This document shows positions 55,877 through 64,000 of a DNA stretch of 64,000 nucleotides, piece by piece. Position numbers and translations under genes: made by a program. Every line of letters starts with the position of its first letter. Position 1 is the stretch's first letter. The stretch is from Flavobacterium ustbae. Its GTDB lineage: Bacteria > Bacteroidota > Bacteroidia > Flavobacteriales > Flavobacteriaceae. The stretch spans positions 62,001-126,000 of the forward strand of contig NZ_RPOC01000002.1 in the NCBI RefSeq assembly GCF_003946915.1. Direction: 5' to 3'. The notes under the pieces are model-generated. The model was given only the letters and a program-made list of their open reading frames with translations. It ran no database searches and was not told where the DNA came from.

Positions 55877-56246
55877 GGTTATAATATTTTAAAAATGATT
55901 TTTCGATAATAAAGGCAATGGCAATTCCAAAAGTATAAGCAAGAATATCAGACCAAAGAAACCCTTGTCCAAGAACATATCTGCCAAAAAGTGTTTTTCT
56001 AAGTTCAATAATCCATTCGCTTTGATAAAGCTGTAAAAACTCAATACTATAACATATAAAAAGAGAAAGTAGTATTACAAACAGAGACTTTTTTTCAGGA
56101 AAAAAGATTCGAACAAAAAAGTAAATCATTACAGCATACAGAAAATCACCAATCCATAGAGGTATAAAAGATATTTTTCTTGAAAGTATTCCCAAAACAA
56201 TAATGCTTAGAAAAACTAAAAAATAATAGATTCTTGGTTTTTTCAA
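55842..56246 (-). CDS. DUF2809 family membrane protein
   Basis: 134 residues with about four membrane helices; [22 protein letters not shown] and [14 protein letters not shown], followed by [14 protein letters not shown], match DUF2809 inner-membrane proteins of unknown function. Its 3' end overlaps rdgB by 35 bp, suggesting one transcript. Confidence 0.82.
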   Translation of the reverse strand: MKKPRIYYFLVFLSIIVLGILSRKISFIPLWIGDFLYAVMIYFFVRIFFPEKKSLFVILLSLFICYSIEFLQLYQSEWIIELRKTLFGRYVLGQGFLWSDILAYTFGIAIAFIIEKSFLKYYNHESRFCIKQQK

Positions 56247-56645
56247 ATTTGATTTTTTTATAGAAGCAAATCTACAATTCTTTTAAACACTTTTGACGTG
56301 TCCACTTTGTCAAAGTTTTGAACTTTGACAAAGAGAAAATATTTTAGTAGGAGCGGAGTCGAAGCCTTGTTAGTATCCCAAACGTATTTTTATTTTTCGA
56401 AGTTATGGCAATACTAAATGTTAGACGCACTGCAGTACGTCTCTACGGAAAATCTTTGCGACTCTTAGGGATAGAATCTTCGTGAACCTTTGCGTAAATC
56501 TTCGTGAATCTTTGCGGAAAAACTATTCCGTAGACTAGATATCCTCAAAAGTACATTTTTACGGTACAAAAAATACAATTCCTCTTCCACATTACTTTAT
56601 TTCATAAATTTATCAGTTCAATTAACGATCTATCAAAATAACCAC
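56247..56645. other. Divergent spacer with several short repeats
   Basis: No gene seen. AGGAGCGGAGTCGAAGCC (56349-56366) looks like a fragment of the widespread GAGCGGAGTCGAAGG-type bacterial repeat. AATCTTCGTGAAYCTTTGCG occurs at 56475-56494 and 56497-56516 (22-bp period), with a third partial CTTTGCG nearby. TCTACGGAA (56442-56450) and TTCCGTAGA (56526-56534) form an outer inverted pair. A promoter for the GH88 gene could not be placed. Confidence 0.65.
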
Positions 56646-57824
56646 ATGAAGGCAAAATTTTTTACACTGATTGCAGCTTTGTTTCTTTTTCTAAATCAAG
56701 GCTATTCTCAAAAAGACAATTCATTTAATATTAAAAAGCAATTGGATTATTGCGCACAACAAGCTTCAAAAACCTTAAAAGTAATTCCGAACGACGGAAC
56801 TTCTCCGCGAACAGTTCCAAACGGAAGCAAAGAATGGAAATTTGTTGGCTACAAAGATTGGACAAGCGGATTCTGGCCTGGAGAATTGTGGTTTCTGTAC
56901 GAAGCAACAAAAGATAAAAAATGGGAAAAGGAAGCCGATAAATTTACTCGTTTTCTAACGCCATTATCTATTTCTAAAGCAGGAGATCACGATTTAGGTT
57001 TTCAGGTTTTTAATAGCTTTGGAAACGGATATCGTTTGACAAAAAATCCAGAATACAAAGAAATTATTTTAAAAACTGCTGATACATTAGCAACGCTTTT
57101 TAATCCGAAAGTAGGAACAATACAGTCTTGGCCTCACAATAAAATGGGCGGTCACAATACGATTATTGACAATATGATGAACTTGGAGCTATTGTTTTGG
57201 GCTTCAAAAAATGGAGGAAACAAAAAACTTTATGATATTGCTGTAAAACACGCTGAAACTACAATGGCAAACCATTTTAGACCAGATAATACTTCTTATC
57301 ACGTAATTATTTATGATTTCGAAACTGGAAAAAAGATAAAAGGCAGAACGGCACAAGGTTATAGTGATGACAGCATGTGGGCGCGCGGGCAGGCATGGGC
57401 TATTTATGGTTTTACAATGACTTATAGAGAAACAAAAGATCCTAAATTTTTAGATTTTGCTCATAAATTAGCTCGTGTTTATTTGGATAAATTGACAACA
57501 GAAGATTTAGTTCCGTATTGGGATTTTAATGCTCCAAATATTCCGAACGAACCTAGAGATGCTTCTGCCGCTGCAATTGTTTCTTCAGCACTTTTAGAAC
57601 TAAGTTCGTACACAAAAGAGAAGAATCTAAAAAAGGAGTATCTGACAAAATCTAAAAAAATGATAGTATCGCTTTCAGACCATTATCAGAGTCATGATGT
57701 CAATTCAGCATTTTTATTGCATTCAACTGGTCATAAACCTGCAGGAAGTGAGATCGATTGTTCTATAAATTACGCAGATTATTACTATCTTGAGGCATTA
57801 TTAAGACTTCAAAAATTAAAATAA
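56646..57824 (+). CDS. GH88 unsaturated glucuronyl hydrolase
   Basis: 392 residues with a signal peptide (LIAALFLFLNQGYSQ). The (alpha/alpha)6 barrel family GH88 motifs are present: DWTSGFWPGELWFLYEAT, HDLGFQVFNSFGNGYR, QSWPHNKMGGHNTIIDNMMN with the catalytic Asp, and RGQAWAIYGFTMTYRET. These enzymes release unsaturated uronic acid from lyase products of glycosaminoglycans or ulvan/gellan. No polysaccharide lyase or SusCD genes are adjacent. Two small lipoprotein genes follow 6 bp later. Confidence 0.92.
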   Translation: MKAKFFTLIAALFLFLNQGYSQKDNSFNIKKQLDYCAQQASKTLKVIPNDGTSPRTVPNGSKEWKFVGYKDWTSGFWPGELWFLYEATKDKKWEKEADKFTRFLTPLSISKAGDHDLGFQVFNSFGNGYRLTKNPEYKEIILKTADTLATLFNPKVGTIQSWPHNKMGGHNTIIDNMMNLELLFWASKNGGNKKLYDIAVKHAETTMANHFRPDNTSYHVIIYDFETGKKIKGRTAQGYSDDSMWARGQAWAIYGFTMTYRETKDPKFLDFAHKLARVYLDKLTTEDLVPYWDFNAPNIPNEPRDASAAAIVSSALLELSSYTKEKNLKKEYLTKSKKMIVSLSDHYQSHDVNSAFLLHSTGHKPAGSEIDCSINYADYYYLEALLRLQKLK

Positions 57825-57830
57825 AAAATT

Positions 57831-58238
57831 ATGAGAAAGAAAATAACCTCAGTTGCTTTAGTATTAATGACCGTTTTAATACTTGTAAGCTGTAAAAATA
57901 CCAAACAAAAACTTCAAGAGTATGTCGTTACTTATAATAAGACTATAGCTCCAAGTTTTAGAGCCGAAAACGTAACCCTTACTACAGCAAGAGGTTATAT
58001 AAACGACGATAAGATTGAACTGCGTTTTGAAACCGATTTAGAGCAAAATGAAGCGAATAAATCGGAAGCTGATATTTCTTTTCCGAAATTGATAAAACTA
58101 ATGATTGATAAAGATCAAGTTCCAAGACAACTGATTGAAGAAGGCGTTCAGTTTGATGTATATTTTCTAGCAGATGATAATACAGTTTTAGACAAAGAAG
58201 TACTAACTGGCGAATCTCTCAAAGATTTTTTAAAATAA
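57831..58238 (+). CDS. Small lipoprotein, paralogue of next gene
   Basis: 135 residues, lipobox LVSC followed by KNTKQKLQEYV. The rest is a small alpha-beta domain (TTARGYINDDKIELRFETDLEQNEANK, placed at about residues 45-71). It starts 6 bp after the GH88 stop, so it is probably co-transcribed. A paralogue lies 266 bp downstream with the same CKNTKQK start and EI/ELRxETxLEExxAN core. Function unknown. Confidence 0.75.
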   Translation: MRKKITSVALVLMTVLILVSCKNTKQKLQEYVVTYNKTIAPSFRAENVTLTTARGYINDDKIELRFETDLEQNEANKSEADISFPKLIKLMIDKDQVPRQLIEEGVQFDVYFLADDNTVLDKEVLTGESLKDFLK

Positions 58239-58285
58239 TAAATTAGTTTTTATAGAAAAACATACCATTTTAATTCTTACATATT

Positions 58286-58325
58286 AAAAGTCTCTTTAAA
58301 ATTTATTTAAAGAGACTTTTTTGTG
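58286..58325 (+). terminator. Terminator after the first lipoprotein
   Basis: AAAGTCTCTTTAAA and TTTAAAGAGACTTT pair over 14 bp around a short loop, followed by T residues; separates the two paralogues. Confidence 0.9.
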
Positions 58326-58504
58326 TTTGTAACATAAAATTAGCCGAAAAACAAACTTTTTAATTCCTACAAATATTCTTGTTTTAAGTATATAATCAGT
58401 TTGTAGTCAAATAATTATGTCTATGATTTTTGAGCACGAATGTTGTTTTTATGTCATGAATTAATTATGTTTGAGTTAAAAAATAACTATTAAACCAAAA
58501 AATT

Positions 58505-58936
58505 ATGAAAAAAATTACCCAAATCGCATTTGCTATAGCTTTTGCATTATTTTTAGTTAGCTGTAAAAATACCAAGCAGAAAATTCAGGAGCATGTAAGT
58601 AATTACAATAATTCGTCTTCTATAAAAGGAAGCGGTATTACCAGCACAACAGCAAAAGCTTTTCTAAATGACAATAAAATTGAAATTAGGATTGAAACCA
58701 ATTTAGAAGAAAATGATGCAAACAAATTAGCCTACAAAGAATCTTTTCCAGATCTGTTGAAAGAGATGATCAAGAATGATCAGATTTCATCTTCGCTTAT
58801 TGCAGAAGGGGTAAAGTTTGATGTTTATTTCTTAGCCTATAATAATGCTATTTTAGCGCAAGAATTAGTAGGTCAAGAACAATTGGCAGTTTTAGAAGGA
58901 AATGCAAATGCAAGTAAAGAAACTGCAAAATTATAA
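58505..58936 (+). CDS. Small lipoprotein, paralogue of previous gene
   Basis: 143 residues, lipobox LVSC, then KNTKQKIQEHVSNYNN. The central FLNDNKIEIRIETNLEENDANK and LIAEGVKFDVYFLAYNNAIL segments parallel those of the preceding lipoprotein, so the pair arose by tandem duplication. A terminator separates them, implying an independent promoter in the 266-bp spacer, where I found no TAnnTTTG. Function unknown. Confidence 0.75.
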   Translation: MKKITQIAFAIAFALFLVSCKNTKQKIQEHVSNYNNSSSIKGSGITSTTAKAFLNDNKIEIRIETNLEENDANKLAYKESFPDLLKEMIKNDQISSSLIAEGVKFDVYFLAYNNAILAQELVGQEQLAVLEGNANASKETAKL

Positions 58937-58953
58937 TTGGAAAATTATAGATA

Positions 58954-58984
58954 AAAAAATCCTCTTCAGAAGAGGATTTTTTTA
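58954..58984. terminator. Bidirectional terminator
   Basis: AAAAATCCTCTT-CAG-AAGAGGATTTTT with A/T runs on both strands; serves the lipoprotein gene and the convergent FMN protein gene. Confidence 0.92.
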
Positions 58985-60496
58985 TGAGAACTGAGTAACG
59001 TTTTTCAAATTATCTGGGAAATAAAGCTCAGATAAATTGGTAAACTCATCTCCGCGCATAAAAATATTAATATCAACATCGGCAAAAGATGTTTTTCCGG
59101 CCGCAGCCAAAAGTTCATTTGCAGCATGAAGTGTATTTTTATGGAAGTGAAAAACTCTTTCAGATTTATCTGTAACAACCAAACCTTTCATCAGCATTTT
59201 ATTTTGCGTAGCCACACCAGTAGGACATTCGTTATTATGGCAGCGAAGCGCTTGGATACAGCCTAAAGAAAACATAAATCCTCTCGCGCTGTTGCACATA
59301 TCTGCTCCCAATGCAATGGCGTGTAAAATAGAATAGCCAGAAATGATTTTCCCACTTCCGATAATGCGCATTTTATCACGAATTCCTAAACGGACTAAAG
59401 TTTTATTAACGAAAATTAAGGCAGGTTCAAAAGGCATTCCGACACCATCTGCAAATTCAAGTGGAGCAGCTCCAGTTCCTCCTTCGGCTCCGTCAACAGT
59501 TATGAAATCTGGATAAATGTCTTCGGCAATCATTTCCTGGCAAATGGCTTCAAATTCGGCAGTATTTCCAATACACAATTTAAATCCAATTGGTTTTCCG
59601 TTAGATAGATCACGCAATTGTTTTATAAAATGAATCAATCCTTTTGCATCAGAAAAAGCATGATGTCCAGGAGGAGAAAGAATCATAGTATGTGGCTGTA
59701 CACCCCTAATTTTTGCAATCTGTTCCGTATTTTTTGCAGCTGGCAAAACACCTCCATGACCTGGTTTTGCACCTTGCGAAAGTTTAATTTCAATCATTTT
59801 TACATTCGGAAGATTAGCCTTTGCAGAGAAATTTTCAGGACTGAAATTTCCTTCTGCATCGCGGCATCCAAAATATCCCGTACCAATCTGCCAAGTAATA
59901 TCTCCGCCTCCTTCTAAATGATAATCGGTTAATCCTCCTTCTCCTGTGTTTTGGTAGAAATTTCCTTTTTTAGCACCAATATTAATAGCACGAACGGCGT
60001 TTTCGCTTAATGATCCAAAACTCATTGCCGAAACATTAAACAAAGAAGCAGAATAAGGCTGTTTGCAATCTTTTCCGCCAACTAATACGCGAGGAAGTTC
60101 TTCATTTACTTTTGCTGGAAAAATAGAGTGTTTTATTCCTTCGTAATTTTCGGTATTCAAATTTAATTGTGTTCCAAAAGGCGTATTCGAATCAATATTT
60201 TTTGCTCTTTGATAGACTAATGAACGCTGATTTCTAGAAAAAGGTTTTCCGTCTGTAGATCTTTCAATAAAATACTGCTGAATTTCAGGCGCAATCATTT
60301 CAAACAAATACCTAAAATAACCCAAAACAGGGAAGTTTCGTAAAATAGCATGTTTCTTTTGCGAAGCATTATAAACTCCAACAATCAATAAAAGCGGAAT
60401 AATAAAAACAAGTAAATAACCGCGTCCAGTTTGATAATAAATTGCGGCAACAATTAGAAACAATAAGAATCCGTAAATAAAGAATTTTTTTCTCAT
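58982..60496 (-). CDS. FMN-binding glutamate synthase-like membrane protein
   Basis: 504 residues. Two membrane helices at the N-terminus (about 5-45), then a GltS/GltB FMN TIM-barrel domain: SMSFGSLSENAVRAINIGAK, NTGEGGLTDYHLEGG, KPGHGGVLPAAK, TVDGAEGGTGAAPLEFADGVG. A 3Fe-4S-type cluster motif C-x5-C-x4-C lies in GCIQALRCHNNECPTGVATQ (about 410-427). The glutaminase domain of glutamate synthase is absent, so the reaction is unknown; such proteins are annotated FMN-binding glutamate synthase family. Confidence 0.9.
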   Translation of the reverse strand: MRKKFFIYGFLLFLIVAAIYYQTGRGYLLVFIIPLLLIVGVYNASQKKHAILRNFPVLGYFRYLFEMIAPEIQQYFIERSTDGKPFSRNQRSLVYQRAKNIDSNTPFGTQLNLNTENYEGIKHSIFPAKVNEELPRVLVGGKDCKQPYSASLFNVSAMSFGSLSENAVRAINIGAKKGNFYQNTGEGGLTDYHLEGGGDITWQIGTGYFGCRDAEGNFSPENFSAKANLPNVKMIEIKLSQGAKPGHGGVLPAAKNTEQIAKIRGVQPHTMILSPPGHHAFSDAKGLIHFIKQLRDLSNGKPIGFKLCIGNTAEFEAICQEMIAEDIYPDFITVDGAEGGTGAAPLEFADGVGMPFEPALIFVNKTLVRLGIRDKMRIIGSGKIISGYSILHAIALGADMCNSARGFMFSLGCIQALRCHNNECPTGVATQNKMLMKGLVVTDKSERVFHFHKNTLHAANELLAAAGKTSFADVDINIFMRGDEFTNLSELYFPDNLKNVTQFS

Positions 60497-60532
60497 GTTT
60501 TTAAAAAATTAAAATAGGTAATAAATGTAATC

Positions 60533-61306
60533 TTAGTTGAATCTCAAACGCACATAAACATGTTTGATTCCTTTTTTGTCCGATTCTCTTTCATCAATTT
60601 CCAGAATATCGGTCAATGATTTAAGCATTGGCGTTAGTTTAGGATAGCCATAATTTCGAGGATCGAATTCAGGTTTTTTCTTCACAATCAGATTTCCAAC
60701 ATCTCCTAAAAATGCCCATCCATCATCATCTTCAATGTCTGTAATAGTATCTTCTATAAGTTCAATAGTTTGTTTGTCTATTTTGTGCAATGCTTTATCA
60801 GAAGGTTTCTCTACCGGTTTTTTAGTATCTGCAGCTTTTGGTTTTTTCTTTTGAATAGCTCCGTCTAATACCTCAATATAAATAAATCGGTCGCAGGCAA
60901 CAATAAACGAATTTGGTGTTTTCTTTTCTCCAATACCAATTACCTTCATACCCGATTCGCGAAGTCTTACAGCAAGTCTGGTAAAATCGCTATCACTAGA
61001 AACAATGCAGAATCCGTCCAATTTGCCAGAATAAAGCAAATCCATGGCATCAATGATTAAAGCAGAATCTGACGAATTTTTTCCAACGGTATAACTATAT
61101 TGCTGAATAGGAGTAATGGCATGTTCTAATAAAACGCCTTTCCAGCCATTTGCATTTGGTTTTGTCCAGTCGGCATAAATCCTTTTTGTGGTTGGCGTTC
61201 CTAATTTGGCAATTTCTTCCATCATGCCTTTTACATTGCTGTACGGCACATTGTCTGCATCAATAAGAACTGCCAGTTTTAAATCTTTTGAATTGCTTAA
61301 AGGCAT
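60533..61306 (-). CDS. NYN nuclease-domain protein with OST-HTH/LOTUS domain (LabA-like)
   Basis: 257 residues. The NYN domain (about 8-150) has LAVLIDADNVPYSNVKGMM, KNSSDSALIIDAMDLLYSG and FCIVSSDSDFTRLAVRLRES, with acidic residues for metal binding. A Lys/Pro linker precedes a LOTUS/OST-HTH domain (about 190-257): DDDGWAFLGDVGNLIVKK and FDPRNYGYPKLTPMLKSL. It probably cleaves or binds RNA; LOTUS domains bind RNA or helicases. Transcribed alone after the glutamate-synthase-like gene's divergent side. Confidence 0.9.
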   Translation of the reverse strand: MPLSNSKDLKLAVLIDADNVPYSNVKGMMEEIAKLGTPTTKRIYADWTKPNANGWKGVLLEHAITPIQQYSYTVGKNSSDSALIIDAMDLLYSGKLDGFCIVSSDSDFTRLAVRLRESGMKVIGIGEKKTPNSFIVACDRFIYIEVLDGAIQKKKPKAADTKKPVEKPSDKALHKIDKQTIELIEDTITDIEDDDGWAFLGDVGNLIVKKKPEFDPRNYGYPKLTPMLKSLTDILEIDERESDKKGIKHVYVRLRFN

Positions 61307-61453
61307 TATTTTAATATTTAAAATTAAATACTCTCAAAGTTAAAATTAAAATTGGTTTTTATAAGAATTGAATGGTGAATAAGTGTTTTTATCAGCACTA
61401 ATTAGTTTCATTATAAATAATATTCGATACTTCTAAAATTAATTAAAGATAAA

Positions 61454-61485
61454 TTTGTCTTTTATGCAAAAGCTCCATATCTTTG
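61454..61485 (+). promoter_or_regulatory. TTTG-N20-TATCTTTG promoter of the NO module
   Basis: TTTG at 61454-61457 and TATCTTTG at 61478-61485 with 20-bp spacing match the Bacteroidetes consensus well. The Rrf2 ATG is 20 bp on. Confidence 0.75.
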
Positions 61486-61505
61486 CTGAGAACAATTAAA
61501 GAAAT

Positions 61506-61955
61506 ATGTTTTCAAAAGCGTGTGAATACGGAATAAGGGCCTCAATATTTATTGCAACCAAATCTTCAAAAGGGATTAGGGTTGGCATAAAAGATGTGGC
61601 AAAAGAAATCGATTCTCCAGAACCATTTACCGCTAAGATTATGCAGATTTTAACCAAAAATGGTATTATACATTCTGCAAAAGGAGTAGGAGGCGGTTTT
61701 GAAGTTTCTCCAGAAGCATCAAAATCTATAAGATTAATTCAGATTGTCGATGCGATAGACGGAAATAAAATTTACAGCGGTTGTGGTATTGGCTTAAAAG
61801 AATGTTCAGAACAGCATCCGTGTCCTGTTCATCACGAATTTAAGAAAATACGGGGTCTGCTTTTAGAAATGCTGACTAAAACGACTTTAGAACAACTCGC
61901 CTCAGACGTAAAATCGGGTGATTTCTTTTTAAAAACATTAAATATTAACGATTAA
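61506..61955 (+). CDS. Rrf2 family transcriptional regulator, NsrR-like
   Basis: 149 residues. Winged-helix DNA-binding N-terminus (ACEYGIRASIFIATKSSKG, GVGGGFEVSPEAS) and a three-Cys cluster in YSGCGIGLKECSEQHPCPVH, the iron-sulfur ligand pattern of Rrf2 regulators such as NsrR, RirA and IscR. Because an azurin and a quinol NO reductase follow, an NO-sensing NsrR-like repressor is the likely role. The Cys spacing (x6, x5) does not by itself distinguish the subtypes. Confidence 0.88.
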   Translation: MFSKACEYGIRASIFIATKSSKGIRVGIKDVAKEIDSPEPFTAKIMQILTKNGIIHSAKGVGGGFEVSPEASKSIRLIQIVDAIDGNKIYSGCGIGLKECSEQHPCPVHHEFKKIRGLLLEMLTKTTLEQLASDVKSGDFFLKTLNIND

Positions 61956-61978
61956 CATTAAATAAATTATCTTAAAAA

Positions 61979-62506
61979 ATGAATGCAAAAACCAAAATTT
62001 CACTATTAATCCTAATGGGATTTTTAACAATAACTTCTTGCGGTAAAAAAGAAACAGCTCCAGCAGATCAAACTGAGGCAACTGAAACATCGACTGAAGG
62101 TGAGGCGGCTCCTACGGCTGTAGCAACTGAAGAAAATGTATTAGTTATCGAAGGAAACGATCAGATGCAGTTTAGCACAAACGAATTAAAAGCTGTTGCA
62201 GGAAAACCAATCAAATTGACTTTGAAACACGTTGGTAAAATCCCTAAAGAAGCAATGGGACATAATTTAGTAATTTTACAAGAAGGAACAGATCAAGCCA
62301 ATTTTGCTCTAAAAGCAAATGACGCTAAAGCCACTGATTACATTCCAGAATCTGAAAAAGCTTCGATTATTGCTCATACTAAATTGTTAGGCGGTGGAGA
62401 AGAAGATACAATTGAATTTACAATCGATAAAAAAGGATCTTATCCGTTTGTTTGCTCTTTCCCTGGCCATGTCGCTATGATGAAAGGGGTATTAATTGTT
62501 GAATAA
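61979..62506 (+). CDS. Azurin-like cupredoxin lipoprotein
   Basis: 175 residues with lipobox TITSC and an Ala/Thr/Glu-rich linker. The azurin fold (about 45-175) keeps the type-1 copper ligands His95 (GHNLVIL), Cys159 and His164 (FVCSFPGHVAMMKG) and an axial Met at 167/168. It carries electrons in the periplasm, possibly to NO or peroxide reductases. Starts 23 bp after the Rrf2 gene. Confidence 0.92.
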   Translation: MNAKTKISLLILMGFLTITSCGKKETAPADQTEATETSTEGEAAPTAVATEENVLVIEGNDQMQFSTNELKAVAGKPIKLTLKHVGKIPKEAMGHNLVILQEGTDQANFALKANDAKATDYIPESEKASIIAHTKLLGGGEEDTIEFTIDKKGSYPFVCSFPGHVAMMKGVLIVE

Positions 62507-62531
62507 TAAAATATAAAAATAAATACCACAG

Positions 62532-62561
62532 ACTCCAATGCAAAAATTGGAGTTTTTTTTA
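62532..62561 (+). terminator. Terminator between azurin and NO reductase genes
   Basis: ACTCCAAT-GCAAAA-ATTGGAGT followed by eight T. It ends about 20 nt before the NO reductase start, so read-through or a separate promoter must serve that gene. Confidence 0.8.
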
Positions 62562-62580
62562 AAATCAATAAAAGATAAAA

Positions 62581-64000
62581 ATGTCTTTTATTTCAAATTC
62601 CCTCAAGGAAATGAAAAGAGAAAAAAAACTATGGCTAGTGTTTGCACTGGTGATGAGCATTTCGTTTGCAGTGCTCGGATATTATGGTTACGAAATTTAT
62701 CAGCAGGCACCACCTGTTCCTAAAGAAATAGTAACCGATTCAGGAAAAGTTGTTTTCAGCGAAAGCGAAATCAAAGACGGACAAAATATCTGGCAAAGTA
62801 TAGGAGGCCAGGAAGTGGGATCTATCTGGGGACACGGCGCCTATGTGGCTCCAGACTGGACCGCAGATTGGCTGCACAGAGAAGCGGTTTTTATACTGGA
62901 TATTTATGCGAAAAAGGATTTTAATAAAAAGTATGATGAATTGGATGCCGAAAAACAATCGGCTTTAAAAATTCGGTTACAGCAGGATGTAAGAACCAAT
63001 CGTTACAATGCCGAAACGGGAATTCTTACGATCTCTGAAAACCGTTTGGCGGCGATTGAATATTTAAGCGAATATTATAAAGGTCTTTTTACGAATGATC
63101 CGCAATTTGATAAACTCAGAAGCGAATATGCAATTCCGAAAAACTCTATTACAGATGTAGAAAGAATGCATAAAATGAATGCCTTTTTCTTCTGGGCGAC
63201 TTGGGCAACGGTTACGAATCGTCCTGATGGAGATATTTCATACACACACAATTGGCCGTCAGATGAGTTGGTTGGAAATGTAGCAACAACAGAACTTTTG
63301 GCTTGGTCTGGAGTAAGTATTATTTTATTGATTTTGAGTGTTGGAATCTTAGTTTTCTATCATGCAAAATCGGGTGAAGAAGAAGAATTTCCGCTGCCAA
63401 AAGAAGATCCGATTATAAAACAAGGCAAAACTAAATCGATGGGATTAGTGACCAAATATTTCTGGATTGTAAGTTTATTGATGGTTCTGCAAATGATTTT
63501 CGGAATTATAACGGCGCATTATGGAGTTGAAGGAAATGGTTTGTATGGAATTCCAATTGATAAAATTCTGCCTTATGCCGTAACGCGTACATGGCACACA
63601 CAATTGGCTATTTTCTGGATCGCAACAGCATGGTTGGCAACAGGATTGTATATCGCTCCGGCAGTTTCGGGAAAAGATCCTAAATTCCAGTGTTTTGGTA
63701 TTAACTTCTTGTTCATTGCTTTATTGATTATTGTTTTAGGTTCAATGGTAGGGCAATGGTTTGGAGTTATGCAGAAACTGAATTTAGTTCAAAATTTCTG
63801 GTTTGGACATCAAGGTTACGAATATGTTGATTTAGGACGCTTCTGGCAGATTTTCCTTTTAGTTGGGCTGTTTCTATGGCTGGCTTTAATGATTCGCCCG
63901 TTGCTTCCAGTTTTAAAGAAAAAAACAGAAGAAAAAAACCTAATCATTTTGTTCTTGGTTTCTTGTACTGCAATTGCAATGTTTTACGGAGCTGGATTGA
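62581..64000 (+). CDS. norZ: Quinol-dependent nitric oxide reductase, 3' partial
   Basis: An open frame of 473 codons runs off the right edge. It starts at ATG 62581 (MSFISNSLKEMKRE) or the in-frame ATG at 62611. The N-terminal extension characteristic of qNOR (GQNIWQSIGGQEVGSIWGHGAYVAPDW, residues about 67-93) resembles a fused NorC, lacking a CxxCH heme c motif, so electrons come from quinol. Membrane helices follow, with TWHTQLAIFWIATAW carrying His339, a likely low-spin heme ligand. The catalytic C-terminal half (expected total ~750 residues) is outside. Reduces 2 NO to N2O. Follows Rrf2 and azurin. Confidence 0.9.
   Translation, partial: MSFISNSLKEMKREKKLWLVFALVMSISFAVLGYYGYEIYQQAPPVPKEIVTDSGKVVFSESEIKDGQNIWQSIGGQEVGSIWGHGAYVAPDWTADWLHREAVFILDIYAKKDFNKKYDELDAEKQSALKIRLQQDVRTNRYNAETGILTISENRLAAIEYLSEYYKGLFTNDPQFDKLRSEYAIPKNSITDVERMHKMNAFFFWATWATVTNRPDGDISYTHNWPSDELVGNVATTELLAWSGVSIILLILSVGILVFYHAKSGEEEEFPLPKEDPIIKQGKTKSMGLVTKYFWIVSLLMVLQMIFGIITAHYGVEGNGLYGIPIDKILPYAVTRTWHTQLAIFWIATAWLATGLYIAPAVSGKDPKFQCFGINFLFIALLIIVLGSMVGQWFGVMQKLNLVQNFWFGHQGYEYVDLGRFWQIFLLVGLFLWLALMIRPLLPVLKKKTEEKNLIILFLVSCTAIAMFYGAGL

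Noticed and set aside
57831..58936. A polysaccharide-utilisation locus around GH88 and GH92
   Set aside because: The two glycosidase genes are about 50 kb apart and no SusC/SusD-like pair occurs in the window.

Overview
The window comes from a Bacteroidetes chromosome, most likely a Flavobacterium close to F. johnsoniae. The evidence is low G+C with AT-rich spacers, TAnnTTTG promoter boxes, lipoproteins with short Cys lipoboxes, a gldI gliding gene, a secreted protease with a type IX secretion (T9SS) sorting tail, GH92 and GH88 glycosidases, and Bacteroidetes-type proteins such as a NagB/PIG-L fusion and DUF3810, DUF2805 and DUF4268 members. I saw no rRNA, tRNA, CRISPR array, prophage, transposase or replication origin. 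Most genes are core or common accessory genes.

Layout. 1-2.6 kb: 3' end of a CsgG-type curli secretion gene and a propeller lipoprotein. 2.7-10.8 kb: purM, small unknowns, a GH92 mannosidase, an M61 peptidase and a DUF2805 protein. 10.9-14 kb: fatty acid hydroxylase, DoxX-aqpZ pair, EamA exporter. 14.2-18.2 kb: minus-strand operon nrnA, gldI and two cyclophilin-FKBP fusion isomerases. 18.5-21.6 kb: a CLC transporter with fluoride-type motifs, RidA, and the cbpA-cbpM co-chaperone pair. 22-30 kb: guaA, two LysM proteins, OsmC. 30.3-36.5 kb: nagB/PIG-L fusion, DUF3820, pyrG, yidC. 36.5-41.3 kb: FAS1 lipoprotein, MORN protein, DUF4956 protein, and an exported ATP-grasp/phosphohistidine protein with glucan-water-dikinase-like domain order. 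41.4-47.9 kb: mnmA, T9SS protease, nitronate monooxygenase, Nudix hydrolase, acyltransferase. 48-56.2 kb: ECF sigma factor with a membrane partner, DUF3810, pepD, DEAD-box helicase, rdgB. 56.6-61.3 kb: GH88, two paralogous lipoproteins, FMN glutamate-synthase-like protein, NYN-LOTUS protein. 61.5-64 kb: Rrf2 regulator, azurin and quinol NO reductase (cut by the window), a coherent nitric-oxide response module.

The most unusual signal lies between the genes. Many spacers carry short degenerate words repeated every 7 or 8 bp (CTAAGnnn, GTTACAAA, GTTTAAA, AATTAGAA), often as two facing arms that would pair, sometimes around an ordinary terminator. Several words recur at two to four separate loci. 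Longer repeated phrases also recur (GCCACGAATT...AATTCGTGGC; a 5-3-5 bp palindrome followed by TTGGAATTTGGAATTT; a GTCATCCTGAGG element). These are the best candidates here for something not well described.
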